Shown one piece after another: positions 42,878-51,836 of a stretch of 55,707 nucleotides of DNA. The position numbers were made by a program, and so were the translations under genes. The stretch lies in assembly GCF_004565465.1 (NCBI RefSeq), contig NZ_SRHY01000019.1, positions 1-55,707 on the forward strand, given 5' to 3'. This DNA is from Lentibacillus salicampi. GTDB taxonomy: Bacteria; Bacillota; Bacilli; Bacillales; Amphibacillaceae. The notes under the pieces were generated by a model. It did not search any database and was not told where the DNA came from. It worked only from the letters and a program-made list of their open reading frames with translations. How positions within the stretch are numbered: the stretch's first letter is position 1; every line of letters starts with the position of its first letter.

Positions 42878-43318
42878 ATGGAACTAACGGTTTATCTGGC
42901 AGGTCAAATTCACGATGATTGGCGTGAAGATCTGAAAGCAAAAGTAAAGGACCAAAATCTCCCGCTCACATTTGTCGCGCCACAAACGAACCATGACCGG
43001 TCTGATAATGTCGGTGAGGACATTCTGGGCGAGCAGCCTGGTAACGTGTATAAAGATGATGCGGCATCAAGCATTAATAACCTGCGGACACAGGTATTGA
43101 TGCATAAATCGGATATCGTCATTGCCCTGTTTGGGGAAAAATATAAACAATGGAATACGGCAATGGATGCAAGTGCCGCCATCACGATGGGTAAACCGAC
43201 GATTATTGTACGGCCGGAATCATTAATCCACCCACTGAAAGAGTTGTCCAACAAAGCCAATGTAACGGTGGAGACCGTTGATCAGGCACTTGATGTATTG
43301 TCTTATATTTATGAATGA
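42878..43318 (+). CDS. ytoQ: YtoQ family protein
   Basis: 146 aa. YtoQ is a small conserved family related to nucleoside 2-deoxyribosyltransferases by fold, with the N-terminal strand LTVYLAGQIHDDWRED and the C-terminal region IVIALFGEKYKQWNTAMDASAAITMGKPTI. No activity is established. ATG has TGGAGGG just upstream. It is a single-gene rightward unit ending in a strong terminator, between divergent ytpP and convergent DUF84 genes, as in B. subtilis. Confidence 0.92.
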   Translation: MELTVYLAGQIHDDWREDLKAKVKDQNLPLTFVAPQTNHDRSDNVGEDILGEQPGNVYKDDAASSINNLRTQVLMHKSDIVIALFGEKYKQWNTAMDASAAITMGKPTIIVRPESLIHPLKELSNKANVTVETVDQALDVLSYIYE

Positions 43319-43320
43319 TT

Positions 43321-43357
43321 AAAGCAGCGGTGTAACACCGCTGCTTATTTATTTTTT
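43321..43357 (+). terminator. ytoQ terminator
   Basis: AAGCAGCGGTG (43322-43332) pairs perfectly with CACCGCTGCTT (43336-43346), loop TAA, then ATTTATTTTTT. The right side overlaps the end of the leftward DUF84 gene. Confidence 0.88.
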
Positions 43358-43855
43358 CTGTGCGTATTCCCATTGGCCACGCAGCATCCTGACAACGTGA
43401 ACGAACATTTCTTTTCGTGAAATATGATCATTCGTGAAAATTCCAATGGCGCCTTCTTTTTTCCGGACATCCCGCCGCCTCGCATGCGCGTCCATTACAT
43501 CGCCAAGCTCAATCTCTTTTTTCAGTTCGCACTCAATTCCTGCCGGCAGCAAAATCCTTGCCCCGCTGGCGGTGAAAATGGCCTTATCCCTCGTGATGAG
43601 CGCACCCCAATTGCATAAGTACAGCTCATCATCGACGTACATAACACCGCCTTCCAGACCGATACCGATGGCAGCTGAAGCAACTTTAAGACTATGTGAA
43701 GCCCTGTTGACCGCCCCTTGTCTCGTTTCCACATCGGAGAAGGGCTGATCACTGATCAGTGAGGGCGCATCTCTTGCTGTTACCGCAGCCTCAGTGAACA
43801 CATCCTTTACCGCTGCTATTTTAGCGGGGTTTTTCGACCCAATCACAACGTTCAT
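43349..43855 (-). CDS. DUF84 NTPase (inosine/xanthosine triphosphatase-like)
   Basis: 168 aa of the DUF84 family, which includes E. coli YjjX, an ITP/XTP phosphatase cleaning the nucleotide pool. The N-terminal phosphate-binding strand VIGSKNPAKIAAV, the segment ETRQGAVNRA, the IGIGLEGGV turn and DVMDAHARRRDVRKKEGAIGIFT are typical. Start ATG lies 8 bp after the ytoP stop, so it is co-transcribed with it. Substrate specificity is not determined by sequence alone. The 3' end overlaps the ytoQ terminator. Confidence 0.88.
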   Translation of the reverse strand: MNVVIGSKNPAKIAAVKDVFTEAAVTARDAPSLISDQPFSDVETRQGAVNRASHSLKVASAAIGIGLEGGVMYVDDELYLCNWGALITRDKAIFTASGARILLPAGIECELKKEIELGDVMDAHARRRDVRKKEGAIGIFTNDHISRKEMFVHVVRMLRGQWEYAQKK

Positions 43856-43863
43856 ATAACACC

Positions 43864-44928
43864 CTACTTCGATTTAATCGAATCAACTGTACTTTGATCA
43901 GTTGATTTAACCAGTTTTATCAGCAAGTCTTTAGCCGCCTGGTAGTCATCAACATGAATGATCGATGATGACGTATGGATATAGCGTGAACAGATACCGA
44001 CAACTGCCGACGGGACACCGCTATTGGACAAATGAACACTCCCTGCATCCGTGCCGCCCTGTGAGACAAAATACTGGTACGGAATATCGTTAGATTCCGC
44101 TGTGTCCAGAATAAATTCCCGCATGCCGCGATGGGTGATCATTGACCGGTCAAAAATACGCAGTAGTGCACCTTTGCCTAACTGGCCAAATTCCTGATCA
44201 TCTCCGGCCATATCGTTGGCGGGTGAGGCATCAAGGGCATAGAAAATATCCGGCTGAATCATATTAGCGGCAACTTTTGCACCTCTTAATCCGACTTCTT
44301 CCTGGACCGTCGCACCAGAATAAAGCTTATTTGGCACGGCTTCACCCTGAAGTTCTTTTAACAGTTCAACTGACAACCCGCAGCCATAACGGTTGTCCCA
44401 TGCTTTGGCAAGGATTTTCTTTTCATTGGCCATCGGTGTGAATGGACAAATCGGTACAATCGACTGTCCCGGTTTGATACCGATTTTTTCAGCGTCATCT
44501 TTGTCATCGGCCCCGATATCAATCAACATATCTTTCGTGTCCATCGGTTTTTTCTTTTGCTCAGGTGTTAAATTATGCGGGGGTGTCGAGCCAATCACAC
44601 CGATAACCGGACCGTTAGCAGTCATCACCTGTACACGCTGGGCCAACAGCACTTGGTTCCACCAGCCACCCAATGTCTGGAAGCGGATCATACCATTTGT
44701 TGTCACCTGGGTGACCATAAAGCCGACTTCATCCATATGACCGGCGACCATGACACGCGGCCCATCACCATTTCTGACGCCAAAAACTCCACCCAGATTA
44801 TCCTGGATCACCTCATCAGCATATTTTTTGAGTTCGCCACGCATAAAATTACGGACGTCTCGTTCATTCCCGGACGCGCCTTGCAGTTCGGTCAGGTTTT
44901 TAAATAAATCCATCGTTTCCTGATTCAT
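43864..44928 (-). CDS. ytoP: M42-family aminopeptidase YtoP
   Basis: 354 aa from ATG 44928 with GGAGGGA upstream; the frame extends five codons more. Dinuclear metallo-aminopeptidase of the TET/FrvX kind: first metal His and Asp in [11 protein letters not shown], the bridging Asp in [10 protein letters not shown], the Glu pair in QEEVGLRGA, a further Asp in ALDASPAND, and the last His in [10 protein letters not shown]. Degrades short peptides in the cytoplasm as a large oligomer. Two-gene unit with the DUF84 gene; divergent from ytzB. Confidence 0.94.
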   Translation of the reverse strand: MNQETMDLFKNLTELQGASGNERDVRNFMRGELKKYADEVIQDNLGGVFGVRNGDGPRVMVAGHMDEVGFMVTQVTTNGMIRFQTLGGWWNQVLLAQRVQVMTANGPVIGVIGSTPPHNLTPEQKKKPMDTKDMLIDIGADDKDDAEKIGIKPGQSIVPICPFTPMANEKKILAKAWDNRYGCGLSVELLKELQGEAVPNKLYSGATVQEEVGLRGAKVAANMIQPDIFYALDASPANDMAGDDQEFGQLGKGALLRIFDRSMITHRGMREFILDTAESNDIPYQYFVSQGGTDAGSVHLSNSGVPSAVVGICSRYIHTSSSIIHVDDYQAAKDLLIKLVKSTDQSTVDSIKSK

Positions 44929-45082
44929 ATGTATTCCCTCCAAGTATATGGTATAGTTTCAGTATAACGGAAAATATGTGACACTTTCCACCAGTGTATC
45001 GGTTTTTATTTTGGATTGTTTCCGTTATAATAGTAGATATAATAACGTAAGCGTTCAATAATTTACTTAGAGGTGACCCATT

Positions 45083-45397
45083 ATGAAAGCCAGAAATGCA
45101 GTTATTGCTGCCGGGGCAGGACTCGCGGCAGGATTTTTAGTAAAACAGCAACTTGACCGCTATCAGAACATCACTCCTGAGAAGGCTTTAAAACAGGCAA
45201 AAGAAACATTCAAAAAGCAGGGCCCGATCAGCGGTTCCTGGATTTACATGAAACCCGAGGAAGTCGAGCGAAACGGCTTGATGTATAACGCCTACCGCGG
45301 CGGTGTCACACGTTCGATCGACGGTGAAAACAAACAATATGAATTTTACATCGACGTTGACTCCGGCGCCGTGATTGATTCGGTTGAAACAGCGTAA
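45083..45397 (+). CDS. ytzB: PepSY-domain protein YtzB
   Basis: 104 aa. N-terminal hydrophobic stretch (about 5-20, AVIAAGAGLAAGFLV) followed by a PepSY-like domain (about 30-102) with ITPEKALKQAKETFKKQG and a closing beta motif YEFYIDVDSGAVIDSV. PepSY proteins are often extracytoplasmic peptidase inhibitors or anchored regulators; the function of YtzB is not known. Start ATG with GAGGTGA. A single rightward unit between ytoP and ytnP. Confidence 0.85.
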   Translation: MKARNAVIAAGAGLAAGFLVKQQLDRYQNITPEKALKQAKETFKKQGPISGSWIYMKPEEVERNGLMYNAYRGGVTRSIDGENKQYEFYIDVDSGAVIDSVETA

Positions 45398-45403
45398 TGA
45401 CAG

Positions 45404-45434
45404 TAAAAAGCCATCTATTGCAGATGGCTTTTAT
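45404..45434. terminator. Bidirectional terminator between ytzB and ytnP
   Basis: AAAAAGCCATCT (45405-45416) pairs with AGATGGCTTTTA (45422-45433), loop ATTGC. Confidence 0.85.
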
Positions 45435-46285
45435 TCATATTCATATCTTTTGCGTTCAACTTCATCTATTTTATGGCCGGATTCATCAAACTTGATCGCC
45501 CGGTAATACGCATCGTGATAAAACGTATACCATGCCTGTTTCCGATAGCCGTAATCCATCCACTTTTCCTTTTGATGGACAGATGTGACCGGATAATCAT
45601 CATAGGCAAGCACCCACAGTTTATTCTGATGGGCATGTGTTGGCATGTTGTCAGCCATATGGATCCACGTAGTGTCACCTTCTTCAAACACAAGGATTGA
45701 ATGCCCGTCACTGTGCCCGCCGGTGTGGATCATTTTTAAGCCGTCTGTCACCGTTAGCTCTTCTTGAAACGGATTGACCTGCTCCTGTATGGGCTGCCAA
45801 TTCATTTCCCAATATGTATTGGCTGAACGGATATTCGGATGGCGCATCTCATCCCATTCCACCTGCGAAACATAAATCGCGGCGTTTTTGAAAACAGACA
45901 CATAGCCATCGCCAGCAGGTTTCGTCAGTCCGCATGCATGATCAAAGTGCAAATGTGTCATCAGGACAACGTCAATATTATCCGGGGTTAGACCCAGTTC
46001 AGCAAGTGACCCGTCAACTGACGATTCTTCCTTTACACCGAAATTTCGGATTTGCTTGTCCGTTAATTTGCCGTTCCCCATACCCGATTCGATTAAATAA
46101 TTTTTGCCGTCGATTTGCAGCAATATGGGATCTGTCCGCAATTCGATCTGATTTTTATCATTGTATGGATATTTTCTTCCCCATAGCGCTTTCGGAACAA
46201 CACCAAACATGGCTCCGCCGTCAAGAAAATTCACGCCGCCGTTCAGCCACGTCAGTTTTGCCCGGCCAATCTGCAGTGTTTCCAA
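45431..46285 (-). CDS. ytnP: Metallo-beta-lactamase-fold lactonase, YtnP-like
   Basis: 284 aa. MBL fold with H111-x-H113-x-D115-H116 (THLHFDH), a later His in [10 protein letters not shown], and Asp in HMADNM, giving a dinuclear zinc site. In B. subtilis YtnP is a quorum-quenching lactonase active on acyl-homoserine-lactone-like signals; substrate here is inferred. Start is TTG at 46285, supported by AAAGGAGGAATCG. Upstream lies the 52-bp tandem array, and the gene converges on ytzB. Confidence 0.9.
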   Translation of the reverse strand: METLQIGRAKLTWLNGGVNFLDGGAMFGVVPKALWGRKYPYNDKNQIELRTDPILLQIDGKNYLIESGMGNGKLTDKQIRNFGVKEESSVDGSLAELGLTPDNIDVVLMTHLHFDHACGLTKPAGDGYVSVFKNAAIYVSQVEWDEMRHPNIRSANTYWEMNWQPIQEQVNPFQEELTVTDGLKMIHTGGHSDGHSILVFEEGDTTWIHMADNMPTHAHQNKLWVLAYDDYPVTSVHQKEKWMDYGYRKQAWYTFYHDAYYRAIKFDESGHKIDEVERKRYEYE

Positions 46286-46399
46286 TTACGATTCCTCCTT
46301 TGCCTCTGTTCTAAGTTTAGCGAATCCTGTCCATCATGTAAACGATTGCATCAGAAAATGTGAAAAAGAGAACCGCACCAACCCGACTCAGGTTTTGGC

Positions 46400-47022
46400 A
46401 GTGACAGCTCTTCTCTCTGTGGATTCTAACGGTTTTGAAGAGGACCAGCCTTCTCTCGATCAATTCTCCCCGTTTTGAAAGGCAATTTCATCGTGACAGA
46501 CCTTCTCTCGATCGATTCCCCTATTTTTGAAGGGCAATTTCATCGTGACAAGACCTCTCTCGATCAATTCTCGCCGTTTTGAAGGGCAATTTCATCGTGA
46601 CGAGCCTTCTCTCGATCAATTCTCGCCGTTTTGAAGGGCAATTTCATCGTGACAAGCCTTCTCTCGATCAATTCTCGCCGTTTTGAAGGGCAATTTCATC
46701 GTGACGAGCCTTCTCTCGATCAATTCTCGCCGTTTTGAAGGGCAATTTCATCGTGACAAGCCTTCTCTCGATCAATTCTCCCTTTTTTGAAGGCCAATTT
46801 CATCGTGACAAGCTCTCTCTCGATCGATTCTCGCCGTTTTGAAGGGCAATTTCATCGTGACAAGACCTCTCTCGATCAATTCTCGCCGTTTTGAAGGGCA
46901 ATTTCATCGTGACAAGCCTTCTCTCGATCAATTCTCCCTTTTTTGAAGGGCAATTTCATCGTGACAAGCCTTCTCTCGATCAATTCTCCCTTTTTTGAAG
47001 GCCAATTTCATCGTGACAGATT
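46400..47022. repeat. Intergenic tandem array, 52-bp unit, about 11-12 copies
   Basis: The word TCTCTCGATC recurs exactly every 52 bp (46452, 46504, 46556, 46608, 46660, 46712, 46764, 46816, 46868, 46920, 46972). Each unit continues with CAATTCTCGCCGTTTTGAAG and GGCAATTTCATCGTGACA. One degenerate unit precedes at 46400-46451. Single-base variants are scattered (CGCCG/CCCTT; AAG/GAG). Since 52 is not a multiple of 3 no frame survives. Each unit can fold GAAGG(G)C with GCCTTC. It lies between trmB and ytnP. Confidence 0.92.
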
Positions 47023-47074
47023 ACGGTATTTTTGGTTGGAATACGGCCAATTTCCGGGATTATCCGGCCGCTTC

Positions 47075-47728
47075 TTAATCAACAGGGCCCCGGGAAAATT
47101 GTGCCCGACAACGGTATATCGGCTGTCCTTTGGCTGAGAATTTTTCTTCATATTCGGTCATGACATTTTCAGGGTCTTCTATATCGTGAAGGTCGAGATT
47201 AACCTCTTTCAGTTTAAGACCAAATTGGGAAAAACTGACGAGAGAGTATTCAAACAATCCCTGATTATCCGTTTTAAGCACGATTTCACCATCCGGACGC
47301 AAAATGTGCTGATACTGTTCCAAAAATGTATGGAAGGTCAGACGTCTTTTAGCATGGCGTTTTTTGGGCCATGGATCGGAAAAATTTAAATAGATAACCG
47401 AAATCTCATTTTCAGCAAACAGTTCGTGTAAATCAGCGGCATCCTGGTAGACAAGCGAGACGTTATCCAGCCCCGCCTCCTTCACTTTGCTGCCGGCCAT
47501 CACGATAATACTTTTAGCAAGTTCAATGCCAATGAAATTGATATCCGGGTACTGTTCAGCCATTCCTGAAATAAACTGGCCTTTCCCTGTACCGATTTCA
47601 ACATGAATCGGATGGTCATTTCCAAACAATGCCTGCCACTTTCCCTTTTTCTCCGCCGCATTCGGTATGATCACGTGTGTATTCTCTTTTAGAAAATCAT
47701 CTGCCCACGGCTTATGACGCTGTCGCAT
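47075..47728 (-). CDS. trmB: tRNA (guanine-N7)-methyltransferase TrmB
   Basis: 217 aa from ATG 47728 (AAGGAG upstream; the frame extends 28 codons further without support). SAM-dependent formation of m7G46 in tRNA variable loops. Motifs: GTGKGQFI after VEIGTG, FIGIELAKSI, VIYLNFSDPWPKKRHAKRRLT (the family signature), and LKTDNQGLFEY. The C-terminal part (TEYEEKFSAKGQPIYRCRAQF) is standard. Divergent from ytzH, with the 52-bp array downstream. Confidence 0.96.
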   Translation of the reverse strand: MRQRHKPWADDFLKENTHVIIPNAAEKKGKWQALFGNDHPIHVEIGTGKGQFISGMAEQYPDINFIGIELAKSIIVMAGSKVKEAGLDNVSLVYQDAADLHELFAENEISVIYLNFSDPWPKKRHAKRRLTFHTFLEQYQHILRPDGEIVLKTDNQGLFEYSLVSFSQFGLKLKEVNLDLHDIEDPENVMTEYEEKFSAKGQPIYRCRAQFSRGPVD

Positions 47729-47799
47729 TCTTTCTTCTCCTTTATCCTGAAGCATATAATTAATCATATTGGTCAAAACTGTTAATTGAGGTGATTTAA

Positions 47800-48087
47800 A
47801 TGACGTTGACAATACACAATCAATTACAATTACTGCATGATATTTTAACAGAACAGACGGAAGATTGCTGTGGTGAGATTTCCGAGTATCAGCAAATCAA
47901 ACGCCTTGTCCAGGCCATGATGGCCAACAACAGTATCTCGGACGAGCAACTGCTGCAGCTGCTGCCTGAAATATACAATTATGGACGCCAGGGCGAAATT
48001 GCTCACAATGACGAAGAACACATTCTCTCAAATCGGACAAATATCGAAGCATGGGTAAATGCCATTCAGCAGACTAACGCAGAATAA
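47800..48087 (+). CDS. ytzH: YtzH-like protein
   Basis: 95-aa helical, acidic protein of the YtzH family, found between trmB and ytmP in Bacillus; function unknown. Features are a CC pair (TEDCCGEISEYQQI) and the central QLLQLLPEIYNYGRQGEIA. ATG with GAGGTGA. It runs convergently into ytmP, and the last 14 bp of the two genes overlap tail to tail, which leaves no room for a separate terminator. Confidence 0.9.
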   Translation: MTLTIHNQLQLLHDILTEQTEDCCGEISEYQQIKRLVQAMMANNSISDEQLLQLLPEIYNYGRQGEIAHNDEEHILSNRTNIEAWVNAIQQTNAE

Positions 48088-48889
48088 CATTTCCGACATC
48101 ATGATTTAAATTGCGCAAATCAGCTAATCGACTTTCGACCTTCGTCAATTCATGGCGCTCGTAATACCAGGATAGCTCATACAGGGCGTCCATGATTAAA
48201 TACCAGTATATCCGTTCAAATAAATGGTTATTGCCGGCAGCACCATATCGGTTCAGCCACTCATCCCAGTCTCCCTTGGGTACATACCATTTCAATAAAA
48301 AGCCAAAATCCCTTGCAGGATCTGCTATCATGGCATTATCCCAATCAATCAGGTAAAGCTGGCTCTTTGTGGTCAAAATAATATTGTTATGGTTCAAATC
48401 ACAGTGGCACACGGCTTGCTGCTGATTGCGGACATCCGGAAGAAGGCGTTGCAGTTGAGTCATGGTAGCCTGAACCTCACCATACTCACCCAGCAAACTG
48501 TTTGCTTCAAGCCGGGCTGTGATGTCCCCAAACTGCTCATCCGGTGTGAACGGTTTTTTACCTAAACGCATCAGCATATGGAGAAGCTCAGATGATCCGT
48601 GTATTTTACGGAGCAAATCGGCTACTCGGTGATGTTGCATTTCTTCTGCTTTCAACTCCCGGCCGTCAAGCCACTCCTGGGCCGTAATGACATCACCATT
48701 TTCCATTCGTTTTGTTAATACGAGCTTTGGTACGATTCCCTCTGCTGACAAGACTGCCAGAAACGGCGAAGAATTTCGTTTTAAAAACAAGCGCCTGTCC
48801 TCTTTACTGGCTATATAGGCATCGCCTGTTAATCCACCTGCAGGGGTAATCGTCCATTCTTTCCCGACTGCTTGTTGAAGCCAATTCAC
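48074..48889 (-). CDS. ytmP: Phosphotransferase family protein YtmP
   Basis: 271-aa aminoglycoside phosphotransferase/choline kinase fold. The N-lobe has TPAGGLTGDAYIASKEDRRLFLKRN with the ATP-binding Lys; the catalytic loop is HCDLNHNNI (Asp, Asn) and the metal-binding Asp is in YLIDWDNA. Such proteins phosphorylate small hydroxyl substrates, but this conserved genomic family (linked with trmB and ytzH) has no firmly known substrate; it should not be read as antibiotic resistance. It overlaps ytzH tail to tail by 14 bp. Confidence 0.88.
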   Translation of the reverse strand: MNWLQQAVGKEWTITPAGGLTGDAYIASKEDRRLFLKRNSSPFLAVLSAEGIVPKLVLTKRMENGDVITAQEWLDGRELKAEEMQHHRVADLLRKIHGSSELLHMLMRLGKKPFTPDEQFGDITARLEANSLLGEYGEVQATMTQLQRLLPDVRNQQQAVCHCDLNHNNIILTTKSQLYLIDWDNAMIADPARDFGFLLKWYVPKGDWDEWLNRYGAAGNNHLFERIYWYLIMDALYELSWYYERHELTKVESRLADLRNLNHDVGNVILR

Positions 48890-48930
48890 TGTAAATACCC
48901 CAAATCATCATTAAATTCATCTTCATTTTA

Positions 48931-48979
48931 GAAAAACTCGGCATTCGCCTCGTCTTATAGCGAGTGCCGAAGTTTTTCT
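48931..48979 (-). terminator. Terminator after the 49.2-kb gene
   Basis: An extended imperfect stem (AAAAACTCGGCA with TGCCGAAGTTTTT, and inner TCGC with GCGA) is followed on the minus strand by CTAAAATG. It ends the thpR unit before ytmP. Confidence 0.6.
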
Positions 48980-49186
48980 TATAAGGTCAACCATAATTTA
49001 TACTTTCTGACGTTGTAAAAAACAGAGATGAGATTAGACTATCGGAAATTCGTTTTATTTTCAACCGAAACTTATATTCCCATGCTGTTGATAGACCCGT
49101 TTTGTTTTAAAAAATAACCGATGGATTACTCTCGCAAGAACTCATTTTCACCCTAAAGGGCCCCCATACATCCCAATACTTAACAT

Positions 49187-50116
49187 TCAGCTTCCACCGC
49201 TATCGGTGAATGTGTGATCGTCATCGTCTTCCCATTCCGGTCGTTTAACAGCGGTTATTTGACAATTTTTCAATAATCCCTCTGCTGCTTTCAGCTGAAG
49301 ATTTTTCAAGGGAGAATGAAGTTTCCGTTTTTCAGTGAGCCAGTCCTTATAGTCATGTTTGCCGATAAGTTTTGTGTTATAAGGTTCGGCATGAGATACG
49401 ATATCATTTGTCCGGGATAACACCACTTTTTTAATTGGGAATTCAATATTCTCCTGGTTCAGGACACTTTTGACGATTTGCTCTGTCCGTTTTAAAGCAA
49501 GTATCGGGCTAAGCATTTTTGACTCTCCTTCTGTTCTTTCCTTTCTTTCCTTTATAAGCCAGGAACGTTTCCCCTCAGCTGTGATGACTGCACCGGGCGT
49601 TTTTTCAACCATATAAATAATGTCAATGCCGATCGGACTGATTAAAATAATTTCCCCGTCAACCGGCGCTTTTTTAATCGTGAAAATAGGATAGTACATT
49701 AGTAAATACGTATCGGGAAAACGCTGGAGATAATATTTCAACCGGTCATTTTCATAATAGTTTTCAGCCATAAACGAAACATCTGTGACCGTTGATGACG
49801 CCCATTTCAATTGCTGTGGGAATAATTTATCAAGAAAATAATGCTTTAAGTCAGTTTCGGTCTCTGGGACATAATTTTCGTCTTGGGGTACAGGTTCCAT
49901 TTTCGAACGGCCTGGTGTCAAAAATGACTTCCATCTGGAGAACACAGAAACAGGTGGCTCCTCCTGCACCGCTTCATGCAGTATTTCCCCGTTTAGCCAC
50001 ATATCATGAAGTTTTTTCCAATGATCCTGCTTCATGCGGATAAATTGACTTGGGTACCGATAGATATTCCACTCATAGCGCGATATATAGTCTTCCAGCT
50101 TAATTAGCTGTGCCAT
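49187..50116 (-). CDS. Protein with NERD-like nuclease-related domain
   Basis: 309 aa. The N-terminal 100 residues are basic and aromatic. The central part (about 95-235) resembles a NERD/endonuclease-like fold: KLKYYLQRFPDTYLLMYYPIF, VDGEIILISPIGIDIIYMVE (the usual acidic/hydrophobic core) and KRSWLI, with a later ILALKRTEQIVKSVL helix. Catalytic residues are not obvious, so activity is unproven. It starts 17 bp inside the 3' end of thpR, with GGGGAGG as its ribosome site, so the two are translationally coupled. Confidence 0.6.
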   Translation of the reverse strand: MAQLIKLEDYISRYEWNIYRYPSQFIRMKQDHWKKLHDMWLNGEILHEAVQEEPPVSVFSRWKSFLTPGRSKMEPVPQDENYVPETETDLKHYFLDKLFPQQLKWASSTVTDVSFMAENYYENDRLKYYLQRFPDTYLLMYYPIFTIKKAPVDGEIILISPIGIDIIYMVEKTPGAVITAEGKRSWLIKERKERTEGESKMLSPILALKRTEQIVKSVLNQENIEFPIKKVVLSRTNDIVSHAEPYNTKLIGKHDYKDWLTEKRKLHSPLKNLQLKAAEGLLKNCQITAVKRPEWEDDDDHTFTDSGGS

Positions 50117-50678
50117 TGACGTCTCCTCCCCTTGTCAAATCATAAGCGGCCACAACTTGATACGTTGGACTTTTTCCTGGATGAATCCGGTAAATGACGA
50201 CTTGTTTCACCTTAAACGTTTGCCGCCCTGTATAGTTTTGTTTCAATCCGGACAGGTCCTGAGCCCCGCCTGTCCATTTTTTTGCTAATGTGATATGTGG
50301 TAAATAGGCTCTCTTTTCCTGCTGTAACCCTACCTTTACAGCGATTTCTTCAATAGTTTTCTGTAAGCGAATCAGTTCATGTTTTCGTTCCACACCCGCC
50401 CATAAAACGCGCGGCTTTTCAGGATGACCAAAAGTCCCTAAAGGCTCCGCCGTCAATGGAAAGGCATGAACATTTTCAATGGTCTTTATTGACTGCTTCA
50501 ACGTTTGGAACTGTTTCTCTTCAACTGCTCCGAGAAATTTCAGCGTGATATGTAAATCTTCCGGATGTGTCCATTGCTTATAAGGCAGTTTATCTTTTAG
50601 CGCACGCTGCCAGCTGGCGTACTGCTCCTTAAGAAAATCCGGAAGCGGAAGAGCTATAAAATAATGCGGCAAATTCAT
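50100..50678 (-). CDS. thpR: RNA 2',3'-cyclic phosphodiesterase ThpR (YtlP)
   Basis: 192 aa, 2H phosphoesterase family (LigT). The two catalytic HxT motifs are H43-I-T45 in HITLKFLG and H128-I-T130 in HITLAKKW. Opens 2',3'-cyclic RNA ends to 2'-phosphates; the cellular substrate is not known. The last 17 bp overlap the downstream NERD-like gene. B. subtilis ytlP lies in the same neighbourhood. Confidence 0.92.
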   Translation of the reverse strand: MNLPHYFIALPLPDFLKEQYASWQRALKDKLPYKQWTHPEDLHITLKFLGAVEEKQFQTLKQSIKTIENVHAFPLTAEPLGTFGHPEKPRVLWAGVERKHELIRLQKTIEEIAVKVGLQQEKRAYLPHITLAKKWTGGAQDLSGLKQNYTGRQTFKVKQVVIYRIHPGKSPTYQVVAAYDLTRGGDVNGTAN

Positions 50679-50848
50679 ATATATCCCTCATTTTTGACCG
50701 ATTGATACCGTATACTTTTAGTAAATGTGGTCCCATTTTCACAACAAAATGACTTTTCACTTTTATCCGAGCCAAATTAGCTGTAAAATTAGATTAACAG
50801 CACCGTTAGTTGCAACACAGAAAAAGATATTCCTCAGGGAGTGGTTTT

Positions 50849-51067
50849 TTGAATCATGCAACATCTCGTATGCTGACAAGAGTGAAAGCTGTCTACCTTT
50901 ACATAAGGGAAAAAGGGACAGTCTCAACTCAGGAAATTGCTGAAGAATTCGGAACAACCGACCGGACCGTACAACGGGACCTGAATATTTTGACATATAA
51001 TGGCTTGGTGAAAAGCCCAGTACGGGGGAAATGGAAGACCACAGCTAAACCAGTCAACATTTCCTGA
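50849..51067 (+). CDS. ytzE: DeoR-type helix-turn-helix protein YtzE
   Basis: 72-aa protein consisting almost only of a DeoR winged helix (RVKAVYLYIREKGTVSTQEIAEEFGTTDRTVQRDLNIL), with no effector domain. TTG at 50849 is preceded by AGGGAG with 7-nt spacing; an ATG seven codons later is an alternative, and the frame extends 13 codons further upstream without support. Matches YtzE of B. subtilis in size and place. Possible transcription factor with unknown targets. A small hairpin (TTCCTGATTATCAGGAA) overlaps its stop. Confidence 0.88.
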   Translation: MNHATSRMLTRVKAVYLYIREKGTVSTQEIAEEFGTTDRTVQRDLNILTYNGLVKSPVRGKWKTTAKPVNIS

Positions 51068-51079
51068 TTATCAGGAAGT

Positions 51080-51113
51080 TACAGCTGACACCTGTCTGTC
51101 AGCTCTTTTTTTG
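51080..51113 (+). terminator. ytzE terminator
   Basis: AGCTGACA (51083-51090) pairs with TGTCAGCT (51096-51103), followed by CTTTTTTT. It overlaps the end of the convergent pseudouridine synthase gene. Confidence 0.85.
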
Positions 51114-51824
51114 GAACAAAATGTTTAAATTCTCAACTTCAGTGCCGGTTAGTTCACGGTAATGCCCGGGCTTGAGCTGATCATCCAGCACGAGGTTCCC
51201 CATTTGGATTCGTTTTAAAAAAACAACTTGTTTCTCGACGGCTTCAAACATCCGTTTAACTTGATGGAACTTCCCTTCCGTAACTGTTACATGCACGTGG
51301 GACCTTGCCCCGGCTTGCAGAATATCTAACGTTGCCGGTTTTGCTGTATACCCGTCATCCAACTGAACACCAAGCCAAAACTGCGCGATATCCGCTTCTG
51401 TTACGTCCCCGTTGATCTCAGCATAATAGGTCTTTTCGATCGCTTTTGTTGGCGATGTCAGCTGATGCCCCAATTTGCCATCATTCGTAATCAAAAGAAG
51501 CCCTTCCGTATCTTTATCAAGCCTGCCGACCGGAAACGGGTTAAATAACCGATAGTCAGAAGACAGGAGATCGATCACTGTCTTATCCCGGTCATCAACT
51601 GTCGCCGAAACATAACCAGAAGGCTTATTCAGCATGATATAAATATACTCCCGGTAGTGTAATGTTTTATGATTGACTTTCACACTATCTTTTTCCGGAT
51701 TAACCTGGGAAGCGCTGTTTTTAACGATATGATCATTGATGGTCACATGCTTTTTCTTAATCAGCGCCTTGACATCTTTTCGGCTCCCATATCCAGTGTT
51801 CGCCAACAATTTATCCAGTCGCAT
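51099..51824 (-). CDS. RsuA-family rRNA pseudouridine synthase
   Basis: 241 aa. N-terminal S4 domain (1-60, MRLDKLLANTGYGSRKDVKALIKKKHV) and the RsuA/RluB catalytic domain with the active-site Asp in GRLDKDTEGLLLITND (about residue 103), then LPSPTKxIEKTYYAEI-like strands and VTEGKFHQVKRM. It isomerises a specific uridine in 16S-type rRNA; which one cannot be read from the sequence. Twelve bp after murJ, so likely co-transcribed with it. Confidence 0.94.
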   Translation of the reverse strand: MRLDKLLANTGYGSRKDVKALIKKKHVTINDHIVKNSASQVNPEKDSVKVNHKTLHYREYIYIMLNKPSGYVSATVDDRDKTVIDLLSSDYRLFNPFPVGRLDKDTEGLLLITNDGKLGHQLTSPTKAIEKTYYAEINGDVTEADIAQFWLGVQLDDGYTAKPATLDILQAGARSHVHVTVTEGKFHQVKRMFEAVEKQVVFLKRIQMGNLVLDDQLKPGHYRELTGTEVENLNILFQKKS

Positions 51825-51836
51825 TGCTATCCTCCG

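Noticed and set aside
46400..47022. Possible CRISPR array
   Set aside because: The whole 52-bp unit repeats with no unique spacers, and no cas genes are near.
48074..48889. Aminoglycoside resistance gene
   Set aside because: The kinase fold is shared, but position between ytzH and thpR identifies the housekeeping YtmP family.
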